40,600 nucleotides of DNA. It comes from Pelagibacterales bacterium SAG-MED10 (GTDB lineage: Bacteria > Pseudomonadota > Alphaproteobacteria > Pelagibacterales > Pelagibacteraceae). The notes under the pieces were generated by a model, which saw nothing but the letters and a program-made list of their open reading frames with translations, did not search any database and was not told the origin of the DNA. The position numbers and the translations under genes are program-made. Of this stretch, positions 18,445 to 27,216 are shown piece after piece (position 1 is the stretch's first letter; each line of letters opens with the position of its first letter). The stretch is from contig JACWDH010000004.1 of NCBI GenBank assembly GCA_014654235.1, forward strand, positions 1 through 40,600, in the 5' to 3' direction.

Positions 18445-19271
18445 TAGTCTAAAATTTTATTTACATATTCTTTATTTATTTTTTCAATTGGTAAAAAAAT
18501 AAAAACATCTGTTGTCTTGAATTTATTGTCAATTACAGCACCTGTCCCGATAGATGCATTAAACTTTAAATATGCTTTGATTAAAGTGGGTAATTTTGCA
18601 AATAATCTAATATTTAAATTAATTTTCTTTTGGTAATCAATATTTACTCTATATTTTGGTAAAGCACTGACGGTAATGTTATCTGGCATTTTGTGATGAT
18701 GATTAAGATATATTAACTGATCCTCAATCTTGCTAACATTAGTGCTTAAGAAACTGGCTGTACCAAACAAAGCATCGATATTATTTTTTTTAATATAATG
18801 ATGAATTTCTTTCCACATTAATTGGAGTACATTTTTATTTCTAAATTTTTGAGATATACATGATCGACTTAATTCAAGCATATTATTATAAATTCTTGAA
18901 TTTAATAAATTCTCTAAATTAAATTCATCGCAACTATAAAAACCTGATTTTTTTTCTGCAACAGATTGCTTAAGTAAACGATAAGTACCTATTACTTTTG
19001 TTTTCGAAAATTTTGATTTTCTGTGGGTTACAATTATATGATCTGCATAATTATCAAATTTATCAGAGTCTCTTCTAAAATTTCCTATATTTAATATAGG
19101 GTTTTTAATTCTTTCAGAGAAGAAGACTTTATATCTAAGTTTTTGCGCAAGTTTTATTTCGCCTCTACTTTCAGCTAGTTTGACATTAAATGTAGGTTTA
19201 AAAAAATCATAAGTATTAATATTAAACTTTTTGTTCTGATTAACTTTTCTTAATAGAGTATTTATTGTCAT
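18444..19271 (-). CDS. olsB: OlsB-like ornithine N-acyltransferase (GNAT fold)
   Basis: A 275-residue protein of the hemolysin-type GNAT acyltransferase family that transfers a 3-hydroxyacyl group from acyl carrier protein to ornithine. Family strings are KLAQKLRYKVFFSE near residue 40, DHIIV with IGTYRLL, ELSRSCISQKFRNKNVLQLMW and DALFGTASFLSTN. It is the first gene of a two-gene minus-strand operon with the acyltransferase. Three 11-base Pho-type repeats (19300-19332) sit just upstream. The ATG is immediately preceded by a perfect 9-base-pair hairpin and no clear ribosome site. Ornithine lipids contain no phosphorus, so induction by phosphate stress makes sense. Confidence 0.85.
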   Translation of the reverse strand: MTINTLLRKVNQNKKFNINTYDFFKPTFNVKLAESRGEIKLAQKLRYKVFFSERIKNPILNIGNFRRDSDKFDNYADHIIVTHRKSKFSKTKVIGTYRLLKQSVAEKKSGFYSCDEFNLENLLNSRIYNNMLELSRSCISQKFRNKNVLQLMWKEIHHYIKKNNIDALFGTASFLSTNVSKIEDQLIYLNHHHKMPDNITVSALPKYRVNIDYQKKINLNIRLFAKLPTLIKAYLKFNASIGTGAVIDNKFKTTDVFIFLPIEKINKEYVNKILD

Positions 19272-19292
19272 GAATCTTTGATAAAAGATTCA
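19271..19292 (-). promoter_or_regulatory. Hairpin directly abutting the olsB start codon
   Basis: TGAATCTTT-GATA-AAAGATTCA is a perfect 9-base inverted repeat whose edge touches the olsB ATG (19269-19271, minus strand). In the mRNA it would place a stem-loop where a ribosome site should be, suggesting translational control or an initiation mode without Shine-Dalgarno pairing. It could instead be a protein-binding site in the shared olsB/phoR promoter region. Confidence 0.45.
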
Positions 19293-19299
19293 CATGTAT

Positions 19300-19332
19300 T
19301 TAATGTTAAAAAATTATTTCAAATTTATTACA
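19300..19332 (-). promoter_or_regulatory. Candidate Pho box (three repeats) for olsBA, shared with the phoR promoter region
   Basis: On the minus strand TGTAAT, TGAAAT and TTTAAC follow one another with an exact 11-base period, pointing toward olsB. The element fills the 71-base gap between olsB and divergent phoR, so it may also influence phoR. The repeats match those upstream of pstS and phnX. Confidence 0.65.
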
Positions 19333-19342
19333 TAATAATATT

Positions 19343-20491
19343 ATGGATTTACTTACTATTTTTTTTGTTAGCGTCATAATTGTATTAGGTTATTTTTTAG
19401 TTAAGAAAAATGTAAAGCCTGAAAACACTGCTATTGTTGAAAACAAATCTAACAAAAACGATTTAAGTAAAAGAGTTATAATTGAAGAGTTAGAAGATCA
19501 ATTTTTTGCATTAGATAGGTATAATCAAATTAAATATCTTAATAAAAGTGCAAAACAGCGATTTGGGCAAAATCTAATAGACAAAAATATATCTACTGTA
19601 ATCAGAGATACCAAACTACTTGAGTCAATAGAAAAAACTATTGAGACACAGGTGACCCAAAATATTGACATTGAAATTAACCTTCCGTCGTATCAACTTT
19701 ACAAAATTTACATCATTCCTGGACCTACATATTTGTTTCCAGAAAATAATTCTGTTGTTTTGTTTTTGAAAGATTTTACAGAAATTACAAAAGCTCAAAA
19801 ATTTAAAACAGATTTTGTTGCTAACGTTAGCCACGAATTAAGAACACCTTTAGTCTCTATAAAAAGTTCTTTAGAAACTATTTTGGGGCCAGCATCAGAT
19901 GATGCAAAAGCTCAAAAGAAATTCATGAAAATTATGTCAGATCAAGTTGTAAGAATGGAGAATTTAATTAATGATTTGTTAATATTAAGTAGAATTGAAC
20001 TTGAAGAACATATCAAACCAAACCAAATTGTAGATATAAATGATATTGTTTTAAATATTAAAAGTAATTTCGAGTTACCTCTTAAAAAGAAAAAACTCAA
20101 TTTAAAAGTTAATTTAATGCACCCAACTTTAGTGTATGGAGACACTGATAAACTTTTTACTGTTTTTTCTAACTTAATTGATAATGCAATAAAGTATTCA
20201 GAGGAAAATAAAAATATAAAAATAAAAAGTGAAGATTGCGATGGTAAGTTAATAGATAAACATTTAATGATCAGTGTAAAAGATTATGGAATAGGTATCC
20301 CACAGGAATTTATTCCAAGAATTACTGAAAGATTTTTTAGAGTTGATACCGAAAAAAGTAAAAAAATTGGTGGCACAGGTTTAGGGTTAGCAATTATGAA
20401 ACATATAATCACCCAGCATAGAGGAGATTATGAGATTCTTAGTTCTGTTAACAAAGGTACAGAAATAAAAATTTATCTTCCAACAAAATAG
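19343..20491 (+). CDS. phoR: Phosphate-sensing histidine kinase PhoR
   Basis: Membrane sensor kinase of the phosphate two-component system, 382 residues. One N-terminal membrane helix (residues 1-20) is followed by a PAS-like region (LEDQFFALDRYNQIKYLNKSA). The HisKA phospho-acceptor is H164 (VANVSHELRTPLVSI), and the ATPase domain has N box NLIDNAIKY, G1 box DYGIGIP and G2 box GTGLGLAIM. All catalytic boxes are intact. Its partner phoB lies at the far end of the same gene block, after pstSCAB-phoU; PhoR activity is normally restrained through PstSCAB and PhoU when phosphate is plentiful. It diverges from olsBA across a Pho-box element. Confidence 0.95.
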   Translation: MDLLTIFFVSVIIVLGYFLVKKNVKPENTAIVENKSNKNDLSKRVIIEELEDQFFALDRYNQIKYLNKSAKQRFGQNLIDKNISTVIRDTKLLESIEKTIETQVTQNIDIEINLPSYQLYKIYIIPGPTYLFPENNSVVLFLKDFTEITKAQKFKTDFVANVSHELRTPLVSIKSSLETILGPASDDAKAQKKFMKIMSDQVVRMENLINDLLILSRIELEEHIKPNQIVDINDIVLNIKSNFELPLKKKKLNLKVNLMHPTLVYGDTDKLFTVFSNLIDNAIKYSEENKNIKIKSEDCDGKLIDKHLMISVKDYGIGIPQEFIPRITERFFRVDTEKSKKIGGTGLGLAIMKHIITQHRGDYEILSSVNKGTEIKIYLPTK

Positions 20492-20586
20492 TTAAAGCTG
20501 AAAAAGTGTTAAAATCTGAATAAAATTCGTTAAAAATTTAACAAATTTTTTATTGATTATTGTTACAGTTTATTTAAATTTTTTGA

Positions 20587-21195
20587 ATGTTAAAAATATT
20601 TAAAAGTATTTTAATTTCATTTGTTTTTATTTTCTCATCAATTTTGAATAGTTATTCTTTAGATATTTCAACAATTTTGAGAAATCAACAATTAACCGTG
20701 TTTGATATAGGTGTCTTTAGATTACAAGAGGATTTAAAAAAAACCTATCCGGTAATAAAGCAGCATTCTGCTGCTAAGTATGAGGAAATTTATTTAGACG
20801 TTGTTTCATCTTGGTGGAGAAATAGTGTGGATATGCTTGTATCTATACCAATGAAAGAGGGGCTCGATAAATCTACTTATATGTCCGACTCATTTAGATG
20901 CAGAAATATATTTAATTCTGTTAGGGACCATCTTTTAAAAGATCAAAATTTGAGTAATTATAGGTACACTATGGCAACAAGTTATCTTACTTCAATATTC
21001 TCAACACCATCTAATTGGCCTAAATGGAGATATGATCCAATGGTATTAGAAGAACTTGTAAATTTAGTTAGACTTGAAGTTACTTTATATCCTACACCTG
21101 ACCTTGCTTTTAGTAATAATTCTAATCCTGTTTCTTGCAAAGGGGGCTTAGAAACTGAAACTAATGAGATAGTTATCTCAATGAAATACAACTAA
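20587..21195 (+). CDS. Exported protein of unknown function between phoR and pstS
   Basis: A 202-residue protein with a clear signal peptide (MLKIFKSILISFVFIFSSI to about residue 25, ending NSYS), so probably periplasmic. The mature part has two cysteines (FRCRNIFN and PVSCKGG) that could form a disulphide, several aromatic-rich stretches (VVSSWWRNSVDML, PSNWPKWRYDP) and no domain I recognise. Its position between phoR and pstS, in the same direction, suggests co-regulation with phosphate uptake. I infer an accessory role in phosphate sensing or capture from location only. The 95-base leader is AT-rich and contains a single TGTAAC on the minus strand but no clear Pho box. Confidence 0.8.
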   Translation: MLKIFKSILISFVFIFSSILNSYSLDISTILRNQQLTVFDIGVFRLQEDLKKTYPVIKQHSAAKYEEIYLDVVSSWWRNSVDMLVSIPMKEGLDKSTYMSDSFRCRNIFNSVRDHLLKDQNLSNYRYTMATSYLTSIFSTPSNWPKWRYDPMVLEELVNLVRLEVTLYPTPDLAFSNNSNPVSCKGGLETETNEIVISMKYN

Positions 21196-21206
21196 AAAGT
21201 TATCAT

Positions 21207-21234
21207 TTTAACAAAATTGTAACAAATCTGTAAT
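21207..21234 (+). promoter_or_regulatory. Pho box (three repeats) upstream of pstS
   Basis: TTTAAC (21207), TGTAAC (21218) and TGTAAT (21229) repeat with an exact 11-base period, the helical spacing used by PhoB dimers (compare CTGTCAT repeats in rhizobia). The element lies 67 bases before the pstS start, right where the family places it. A TTCAAT at 21243-21248 could be the -10 region. Confidence 0.75.
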
Positions 21235-21301
21235 ATTAAAGATTCAATGAATTTGTACGAGTCACTCATCTTTTAATTAATTAATGAAAGGATTAAAGAT
21301 A

Positions 21302-22333
21302 ATGAAAAAACTAACTATAATTGTTGCATCATTAGTTGCACTAACAATTGCAACTGTTGCACAAGCAAGAGATCAAATCAAAATAGTTGGTTCATCTACA
21401 GTATTCCCATATGCAACTGTTGTTGCTGAAAGATTTGGTGGTAAGGGATTTAAAACTCCTGTAATCGAATCTACTGGTACTGGTGGAGGAGCTAAACTGT
21501 TCTGTGCTGGTGTTGGTGAGAACCATCCAGATATAACAAATGCATCAAGAGCAATGAAAGATAAAGAGAAAGCTCTATGTAAAAAAAATGGTGTTAATGA
21601 AATCGTTGAAATCGTAATCGGTAATGACGGTATTACATTAGCATACAGCTTAGATGCAGAACCAGTTAACTTTACAAAAGAACAACTTTGGAAAGCATTA
21701 GCTAAACACTCTGTTGTTGATGGTAAACTAGTTGATAACATTTATACTTCATGGGATCAAATAGATCCAAGTTTACCAAAACAAAAAATTTCAGTTATGA
21801 TTCCTCCAGGAACTTCTGGAACAAGAGATGCTTGGAATTCTTTGGTAATGAAAAAAGGTATGCCAAAAGAAGCTAAAGCGCTTTATAAAAAAGGTTTTGA
21901 AGCTGGAAACAAAAAATATAAAAAGCCACAAAAACTTTACAGAGAAGATGGTGCTGCAATTGAGGTAGGTGAAAATGATAGTTTAATTATTCAAAAACTT
22001 ACTCAAGATAAAGAAATGTTTGGTTTCTTTGGTTTCAGTTACTTCTTAGCTGCTAAAGATAAACTTCAAGCTGCAAGTATTGAAGGTGGTCAACCTTCTT
22101 TAGAATCTATTCAAGATTACAGCTATGCAGTTGCAAGACCATTATTTTTCTACGTTAAAAAGGCTCACGTTGGTGTGATCCCTGGTTTACATGAATTTGT
22201 AAAAGAGTTCACTACAACTAAAGCGATAGGTAAAAATGGTTATTTAGCTGACATTGGTTTAGTACCGTTAGATAAAGGGTTGTATAGAACAACTAGAGAT
22301 AACGCGAAAAATCTTGTCGCAATGGCTGACTAA
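21302..22333 (+). CDS. pstS: Phosphate ABC transporter, periplasmic phosphate-binding protein PstS
   Basis: High-affinity phosphate-binding protein, 343 residues. The start is set at the ATG at 21302 (MKKLTIIVASLVAL), since the in-frame ATG at 21284 lies on top of the ribosome site AAAGGA. The signal peptide ends near AQA (residue 22). Phosphate-site strings of the family are visible: IVGSSTVFPYA, STGTGGGAKLF, DITNASRAM and PPGTSGTRDAWN. A three-repeat Pho box precedes the gene, and a strong terminator follows it, before pstC. Such an arrangement would let PstS be far more abundant than the membrane channel. Confidence 0.97.
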   Translation: MKKLTIIVASLVALTIATVAQARDQIKIVGSSTVFPYATVVAERFGGKGFKTPVIESTGTGGGAKLFCAGVGENHPDITNASRAMKDKEKALCKKNGVNEIVEIVIGNDGITLAYSLDAEPVNFTKEQLWKALAKHSVVDGKLVDNIYTSWDQIDPSLPKQKISVMIPPGTSGTRDAWNSLVMKKGMPKEAKALYKKGFEAGNKKYKKPQKLYREDGAAIEVGENDSLIIQKLTQDKEMFGFFGFSYFLAAKDKLQAASIEGGQPSLESIQDYSYAVARPLFFYVKKAHVGVIPGLHEFVKEFTTTKAIGKNGYLADIGLVPLDKGLYRTTRDNAKNLVAMAD

Positions 22334-22358
22334 TAAGTTTGGTTAACAAATAGAAATT

Positions 22359-22386
22359 AAGGGGTCTTTTTAGACCCCTTTTTTTT
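22359..22386 (+). terminator. Intrinsic terminator/attenuator between pstS and pstC
   Basis: AAGGGGTCT pairs with AGACCCCTT across a TTTT loop, followed by six further T. It starts 25 bases after the pstS stop and ends 33 bases before the pstC start. Partial read-through would lower pstCAB-phoUB expression relative to pstS. Confidence 0.92.
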
Positions 22387-22419
22387 AGAAAAGTGTAAAG
22401 TTAACGTAAAGGGGATTCA

Positions 22420-23805
22420 TTGAACTTAATATTATTTATATTTATAGTTTTACTAGGCTTTACAAGTTATTATTTTGGAAGAAAAAAAGCATACACAATT
22501 CAATCAACTAATAAAAGATTAACCGCACTCCCACAATTCTACGGATATTATCTTGCTATATGGTGCGCTATTCCAGCATTTATTATTTATTCCTTATGGG
22601 CAATTTTTGAACCAACCATCGTAAAATTACTAATTTTAAGTGATTATGCAAATCAAGGTTATCTAGATGATGAACTAAATCTAATTTATGAAAAAACGAA
22701 AGCACTTTCCCGTGGTCAATTTACAGGAGAAGTTACATCTTTTATTCAAGTTTCATCAGAAAAATATTTAAATCTTCTTTCAATAGCTCAAAGCTCAAAA
22801 GTTGTTATAGTTTTATGTATTATTATTGCTTCTGTAGCTTATGCATACAAAAGAATTTCATTGAATAATAGAACGAGAGAACCAGTAGAAAAGTTTTTTA
22901 ACGCTGTTTTATTCACTGCTTCTTTAGCTGCAATTTTAACTACTGTTGGAATTGTCTTTTCATTAATATTTCAAACAATAGATTTTTTTAAAGTAATCCC
23001 TTTGTTTGATTTTGTTTTTGGAACTCATTGGTATCCAGCAAAAGCTTTTGTAAGAGACTCATCTGAAGCATTAGATCCAACAATGTATTCAGATACTTTT
23101 GGCGCAGTTCCAATTTTTGCAGGTACTTTTTTTATAGCCTTCATTGCTATGTGTGTAGCTATACCGATTGGTCTAATGAGTGGAATATATTTAGCTGAAT
23201 ATGCATCATATAAAGTAAGACAATATGCTAAACCTTTGATAGAAATTTTAGCTGGAATACCAACAGTGGTTTATGGTTTTTTTGCAGCTTTAACTGTTGG
23301 ACCATTTTTAAAAGATATAGGAACAGCAATGGGGCTAGAAGTATCTGCTGAGAGTGCTCTTGCTGCTGGTGGAGTGATGGGGATTATGATTATTCCATTT
23401 ATATCAAGTCTTAGTGACGATGTTATCACAAGTGTTCCTCAAAGCCTTAGAGATGGAAGTTATGCCATGGGTGCAACAAAATCAGAGACAATTAAAAAAG
23501 TTATTTTTCCTGCAGCCTTACCTGGAATTGTTGGATCAATATTATTAGGTGTTTCAAGAGCAATAGGTGAAACAATGATTGTAGTGATGGCATCTGGATT
23601 AGCTGCGAACTTAACTTTAAATCCACTAGAGTCTACTTCAACAATTACTGCACAAATTGTTGTCATTTTAATTGGTGACCAAGCATTCGGAGATCCAAAA
23701 ACGCAAGCTGCATTTGCTTTAGGAATGTCATTATTTTTAGTGACTTTGTGTTTAAACATTGTGGCTTTAAGAGTGGTTAAAAAATATAGAGAAAAATATG
23801 AATAA
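22420..23805 (+). CDS. pstC: Phosphate ABC transporter, permease PstC
   Basis: Inner-membrane permease of the Pst system, 461 residues. Initiation is at a TTG (22420) preceded five bases upstream by AAAGGGG, a strong ribosome site that decides the start; no ATG fits. The N-terminal third holds helices and a loop typical of the longer alphaproteobacterial PstC. The permease domain contains GIYLAEYA, LAGIPTVVYGFFAALTVGPF and the EAA-type loop SYAMGATKSETIKKVIFPAALPG. The stop overlaps pstA by eight bases, coupling the two permeases that form the channel heterodimer. Confidence 0.96.
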   Translation: MNLILFIFIVLLGFTSYYFGRKKAYTIQSTNKRLTALPQFYGYYLAIWCAIPAFIIYSLWAIFEPTIVKLLILSDYANQGYLDDELNLIYEKTKALSRGQFTGEVTSFIQVSSEKYLNLLSIAQSSKVVIVLCIIIASVAYAYKRISLNNRTREPVEKFFNAVLFTASLAAILTTVGIVFSLIFQTIDFFKVIPLFDFVFGTHWYPAKAFVRDSSEALDPTMYSDTFGAVPIFAGTFFIAFIAMCVAIPIGLMSGIYLAEYASYKVRQYAKPLIEILAGIPTVVYGFFAALTVGPFLKDIGTAMGLEVSAESALAAGGVMGIMIIPFISSLSDDVITSVPQSLRDGSYAMGATKSETIKKVIFPAALPGIVGSILLGVSRAIGETMIVVMASGLAANLTLNPLESTSTITAQIVVILIGDQAFGDPKTQAAFALGMSLFLVTLCLNIVALRVVKKYREKYE

Positions 23806-25066
23806 AAATAAAGAAAAACTGTTAGCAAAAAGATATTCCTCAGAAAAAAGATTTCAGTTTTTAGGTAAAAGTGCAATTTTTATGGCACTTTTGTTTTTGG
23901 CATTTTTTATATTTAAAATTTTTTCAACCGGTTATACGGCTTTTCAAAAAACTTGGTTGATAGTACCTGTCAATTTTGATGCTGAAACTATGTATTTAGA
24001 TACAAATCCGTCCAAAGAGGATTTGGAAGATGCTGATTATTTTGAAATATCACTCCAGTCAATGTTTAACTTAGATAAAAATGCAAATGAGAAACAACAA
24101 AATGAATTAAAAAAAATGGTTTCTTATTTCTTTGAAAGAGAAATTAAACAAGAATTGATTAATGATCCAAGTTTACTGGGAAAAACAAAAGATATTTATA
24201 TCACTGCATCAGATGATTTGGACCAGGTATTTAAAGGAAATTACCCAAGAGACCTACCCGAAAAACAAAGAAGAGTTACCGATTATCAATTAAAAATTTT
24301 TGATCAGCTTGTAGAACAAGGAAAAGTAGAGAGTAAATTTAATTTAAGTTTTTTTACTTATCCAGACTCTCGTGAAGCTGAGTTAGCTGGTATTGCAAGT
24401 TCATTTATGGGTTCTATATTTTCAATTTTAGTTTGTTTAGCTATTGCTTTTCCTGTGGCTGTTTTAGCAGCAATATACTTAGAAGAATTTGCCCCCAAAA
24501 ATAGATTTACAGATTTTATCGAGGTAAATATTAATAATCTAGCAGCAGTACCATCTATTGTATTTGGTCTTTTAGGTTTGGGAATTTTATTAGCAGTGTT
24601 CCAATTACCAAGGTCAACACCTTTAGTTGGAGGAATAACTTTATCTTTGATGACTTTGCCAACAATAATTATTGCTTGTAGAGCGTCTTTAAAAGCAGTG
24701 CCACCAAGTATAAGAGAAGCAGCTCTAGCGATGGGAGCTAGCCGTATGCAAACCACAATGCATCATACAGTACCTCTGTCGATGCCAGGTACGCTGTCTG
24801 GGACTATTATTGGATTAGCTCAAGCATTGGGTGAAACAGCACCATTAATATTGATTGGTATGGTAGCTTTTGTAAACACTATCCCTGGCTCACCAATGGA
24901 CCCTGCTGCAAGTCTGCCTGTTCAAATTTATATTTGGGCTGAAAGTGCTGAGAGGGGATTTGTTGAAAAAGTTTCAGCTTGTATAATGGTTTTACTTGGT
25001 TTTTTAATAGTTATGAATTTGTTCGCACAAATAATAAGACATAAATTTGAAAAAAAATGGAGTTAA
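23798..25066 (+). CDS. pstA: Phosphate ABC transporter, permease PstA (long form)
   Basis: Second permease of the phosphate transporter, 422 residues, longer than the roughly 300-residue enterobacterial PstA. After the first membrane helix there is a large periplasmic segment (about residues 45-190, highly charged: [18 protein letters not shown] and onward) typical of the alphaproteobacterial form. The permease domain includes [28 protein letters not shown] and the EAA loop [22 protein letters not shown]. It overlaps pstC by eight bases, and the pstB ribosome site lies inside its last codons. Confidence 0.96.
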   Translation: MNKNKEKLLAKRYSSEKRFQFLGKSAIFMALLFLAFFIFKIFSTGYTAFQKTWLIVPVNFDAETMYLDTNPSKEDLEDADYFEISLQSMFNLDKNANEKQQNELKKMVSYFFEREIKQELINDPSLLGKTKDIYITASDDLDQVFKGNYPRDLPEKQRRVTDYQLKIFDQLVEQGKVESKFNLSFFTYPDSREAELAGIASSFMGSIFSILVCLAIAFPVAVLAAIYLEEFAPKNRFTDFIEVNINNLAAVPSIVFGLLGLGILLAVFQLPRSTPLVGGITLSLMTLPTIIIACRASLKAVPPSIREAALAMGASRMQTTMHHTVPLSMPGTLSGTIIGLAQALGETAPLILIGMVAFVNTIPGSPMDPAASLPVQIYIWAESAERGFVEKVSACIMVLLGFLIVMNLFAQIIRHKFEKKWS

Positions 25067-25067
25067 T

Positions 25068-25823
25068 ATGATTAAGATTAGTGCAAAAAATGTTGATGTT
25101 TTTTATGGAAAAAAACAAGCTTTGTTTAATATAAATTTAGAAATAGAGGAAAATCAGGTGACAGCCTTAATTGGACCATCGGGATGTGGTAAATCTACTT
25201 TTTTAAGATGCTTAAATAGAATGAATGATGTAATCGATATATGTAATGTTCAAGGAGAGATAGTTATAAATGATTTTAATATAAACGATAAAGGGTGTGA
25301 CGTAGTAAGATTGCGAGAAAAAATTGGAATGGTTTTTCAAAAACCAAATCCATTTCCAAAAACATTATACGAAAATATTTCTTATGGTCCTACAATTCAT
25401 GGTATGGCTCAATCAAAACAAGAAATGGATGAAATAGTTGAGACAAGTTTAAAAAAAGCTGCGCTCTGGGAAGAAGTAAAAGATAGACTTCATGAACCTG
25501 GAACAGGTTTGTCAGGTGGCCAGCAACAACGGTTATGTATAGCAAGAGCTATTTCGGTACAACCGGAGGTAATCTTAATGGACGAGCCTTGCTCAGCATT
25601 AGACCCAATTGCAACAGCCCAAATTGAGGAGTTAATTGATGAATTAAAGAAAGAACATACAATAATTATAGTTACTCACTCTATGGCTCAAGCAGCAAGA
25701 GTATCTCAAAATACTGGTTTCTTTCACTTAGGAGAATTGATAGAACATGGATCAACAGATAAGATATTTAAGAATCCAGAAAATAATAAAACGCAAGATT
25801 ATATTACAGGGAGGTTCGGATAA
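25068..25823 (+). CDS. pstB: Phosphate ABC transporter, ATP-binding protein PstB
   Basis: ATPase of the Pst transporter, 251 residues. The start is the ATG at 25068, one base after the pstA stop, with GGAG five bases upstream; an earlier GTG- or ATG-like start inside pstA would add residues not seen in the family. Motifs are Walker [11 protein letters not shown]-loop [12 protein letters not shown] (the PNPFP string is typical of PstB), signature [15 protein letters not shown], Walker [14 protein letters not shown] and the switch [11 protein letters not shown]. It shares one base with the phoU start. Confidence 0.97.
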   Translation: MIKISAKNVDVFYGKKQALFNINLEIEENQVTALIGPSGCGKSTFLRCLNRMNDVIDICNVQGEIVINDFNINDKGCDVVRLREKIGMVFQKPNPFPKTLYENISYGPTIHGMAQSKQEMDEIVETSLKKAALWEEVKDRLHEPGTGLSGGQQQRLCIARAISVQPEVILMDEPCSALDPIATAQIEELIDELKKEHTIIIVTHSMAQAARVSQNTGFFHLGELIEHGSTDKIFKNPENNKTQDYITGRFG

Positions 25824-26530
25824 TGTCGGAAGCAACGCATACAGTAAAATCTTACGAAGAAGAATTACAAAGTTTAAATAAAAATATCATAAAAATGGGT
25901 GTTTCATGCGAAGAGGCATTAGGAAAAGCAATTATTGCAATAACTACTCGTGATAGCGAAAATGCAGAAACAGTAATAAAAAACGATGAAAAAATTGATA
26001 AGTTTGAAACTTTAATAGAACAGCAAGTCGTAAACCTCATTGCGTTAAGACAGCCAATGGCTATAGATTTAAGAGAAACGGTAACAGCACTAAAAATATC
26101 CTCTGATTTAGAGAGAATTGGTGATTTAGCCAAAAACATTTCGAAAAGAACTCTATTATTAAATGAAAATTTACCAAAAAATCTAGTTGAAGCTTTAGTG
26201 AGGGTTTCCACAAATGTTCAAAAACAATTAAAATCTGTTTTAGACGCTTATCTGGATAGATCTTCATCGATGGCTGTGAACGTTTGGGAGAATGATGAGC
26301 AAATAGATGAGTTAACTAATCTTTGTATGCAAGAAGTGATTAAATATCTTAAAGAACATGAAAGCAATTTGGATGATGGAACTCACTTATTGTTTGTTAC
26401 AAAAAATATAGAGAGAATTGGTGATCATACAACAAACATTGCAGAACAAATATATTATTTAGTTGAAGGTGAGTATTTAGAAGGTGATAGACCAAAAGGT
26501 ACAGAGCCAATAGTAACTGGAGAAAAGTAA
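25823..26530 (+). CDS. phoU: Phosphate signalling regulator PhoU
   Basis: Cytosolic regulator of 235 residues made of two similar three-helix bundles. Each carries the metal-binding E/D-x3-D-type string of the family: ISSDLERIGDLAKNI in the first half and VTKNIERIGDHTTNIAEQI in the second. PhoU links the transport state of PstSCAB to PhoR and limits phosphate uptake. It starts on the last base of pstB and ends two bases before phoB, so the signalling genes are transcribed with the transporter. Nothing in it is unusual. Confidence 0.97.
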   Translation: MSEATHTVKSYEEELQSLNKNIIKMGVSCEEALGKAIIAITTRDSENAETVIKNDEKIDKFETLIEQQVVNLIALRQPMAIDLRETVTALKISSDLERIGDLAKNISKRTLLLNENLPKNLVEALVRVSTNVQKQLKSVLDAYLDRSSSMAVNVWENDEQIDELTNLCMQEVIKYLKEHESNLDDGTHLLFVTKNIERIGDHTTNIAEQIYYLVEGEYLEGDRPKGTEPIVTGEK

Positions 26531-26532
26531 TA

Positions 26533-27216
26533 ATGTCAGCACATGTTTTTATTGCTGAAGATGAAACGCCAATAGTAACTTTATTAAAATACAATTTAGA
26601 AAAAGAGGGCCATAAGGTAAGTTTTTCTGAAAATGGAGAGGAAGCACTTAAATTAATTAAAGATAAGCAACCTGATTTAATACTTTTGGATTGGATGCTG
26701 CCAGATCTTTCTGGAGTGGATCTTTGTAAAAATTTAAAGAAGGATAAAAAATTTAGTGATATACCAATAATAATGCTAACTGCTAAAGGCGAGGAAGCAG
26801 ATAAAATTAAAGCATTTGACACAGGTGCAGACGATTATGTGACAAAACCGTTTAGTCAAAAAGAACTTAATGCTAGAATAAAATCTCTCCTAAGAAGGTC
26901 TAAACCTCAATCTTCAGTGGACGTTGTGGAATTTACTGATTTAAAAATAGATAGAGTAACAAAACGTGTCTACAGAAATAATAAAGAAATATCCTTAGGA
27001 CCAACTGAATTTAAATTATTAGATTTTTTTATTAAAAACCCTAAAAGAGTTTATTCACGAGAACAACTTTTAAATAATGTTTGGGGTGAAAATATCTATG
27101 TAGAGTCTCGAACGGTTGATGTTCATATAAGAAGATTGAGACAAGCTATAAATATAGAAAAAACTAAACCATTAATAAGAACTGTTAGATCGGCAGGTTA
27201 TTCTTTAGAGTCCTGA
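26533..27216 (+). CDS. phoB: Phosphate regulon response regulator PhoB
   Basis: OmpR/PhoB-type response regulator, 227 residues. The receiver has the acidic pair E9-D10, the phospho-acceptor D53 (LILLDWMLPD), the switch region IIMLTAKGE and the conserved Lys in VTKPFS. The C-terminal winged helix (EFKLLDFFIKNPKRVYSREQLLNNVWG to VDVHIRRLRQAI) binds the DNA repeats. It is the presumed reader of the 11-base repeats found at six places in this window. It is last in the pst-phoU-phoB run, and its 3' end overlaps convergent sixA by 19 bases. Confidence 0.97.
   Translation: MSAHVFIAEDETPIVTLLKYNLEKEGHKVSFSENGEEALKLIKDKQPDLILLDWMLPDLSGVDLCKNLKKDKKFSDIPIIMLTAKGEEADKIKAFDTGADDYVTKPFSQKELNARIKSLLRRSKPQSSVDVVEFTDLKIDRVTKRVYRNNKEISLGPTEFKLLDFFIKNPKRVYSREQLLNNVWGENIYVESRTVDVHIRRLRQAINIEKTKPLIRTVRSAGYSLES

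Noticed and set aside
20501-20568. Possible Pho box upstream of the unknown gene at 20587
   Set aside because: Only single hexamers (TTTAAC, and TGTAAC on the other strand) occur, without partners at 11-base spacing. AT-rich sequence yields such matches by chance.
21373-21741. Minus-strand open frame inside pstS, and similar ones inside pstA and phoU/phoB
   Set aside because: They mirror highly conserved plus-strand genes and show no domain, signal peptide or ribosome site.
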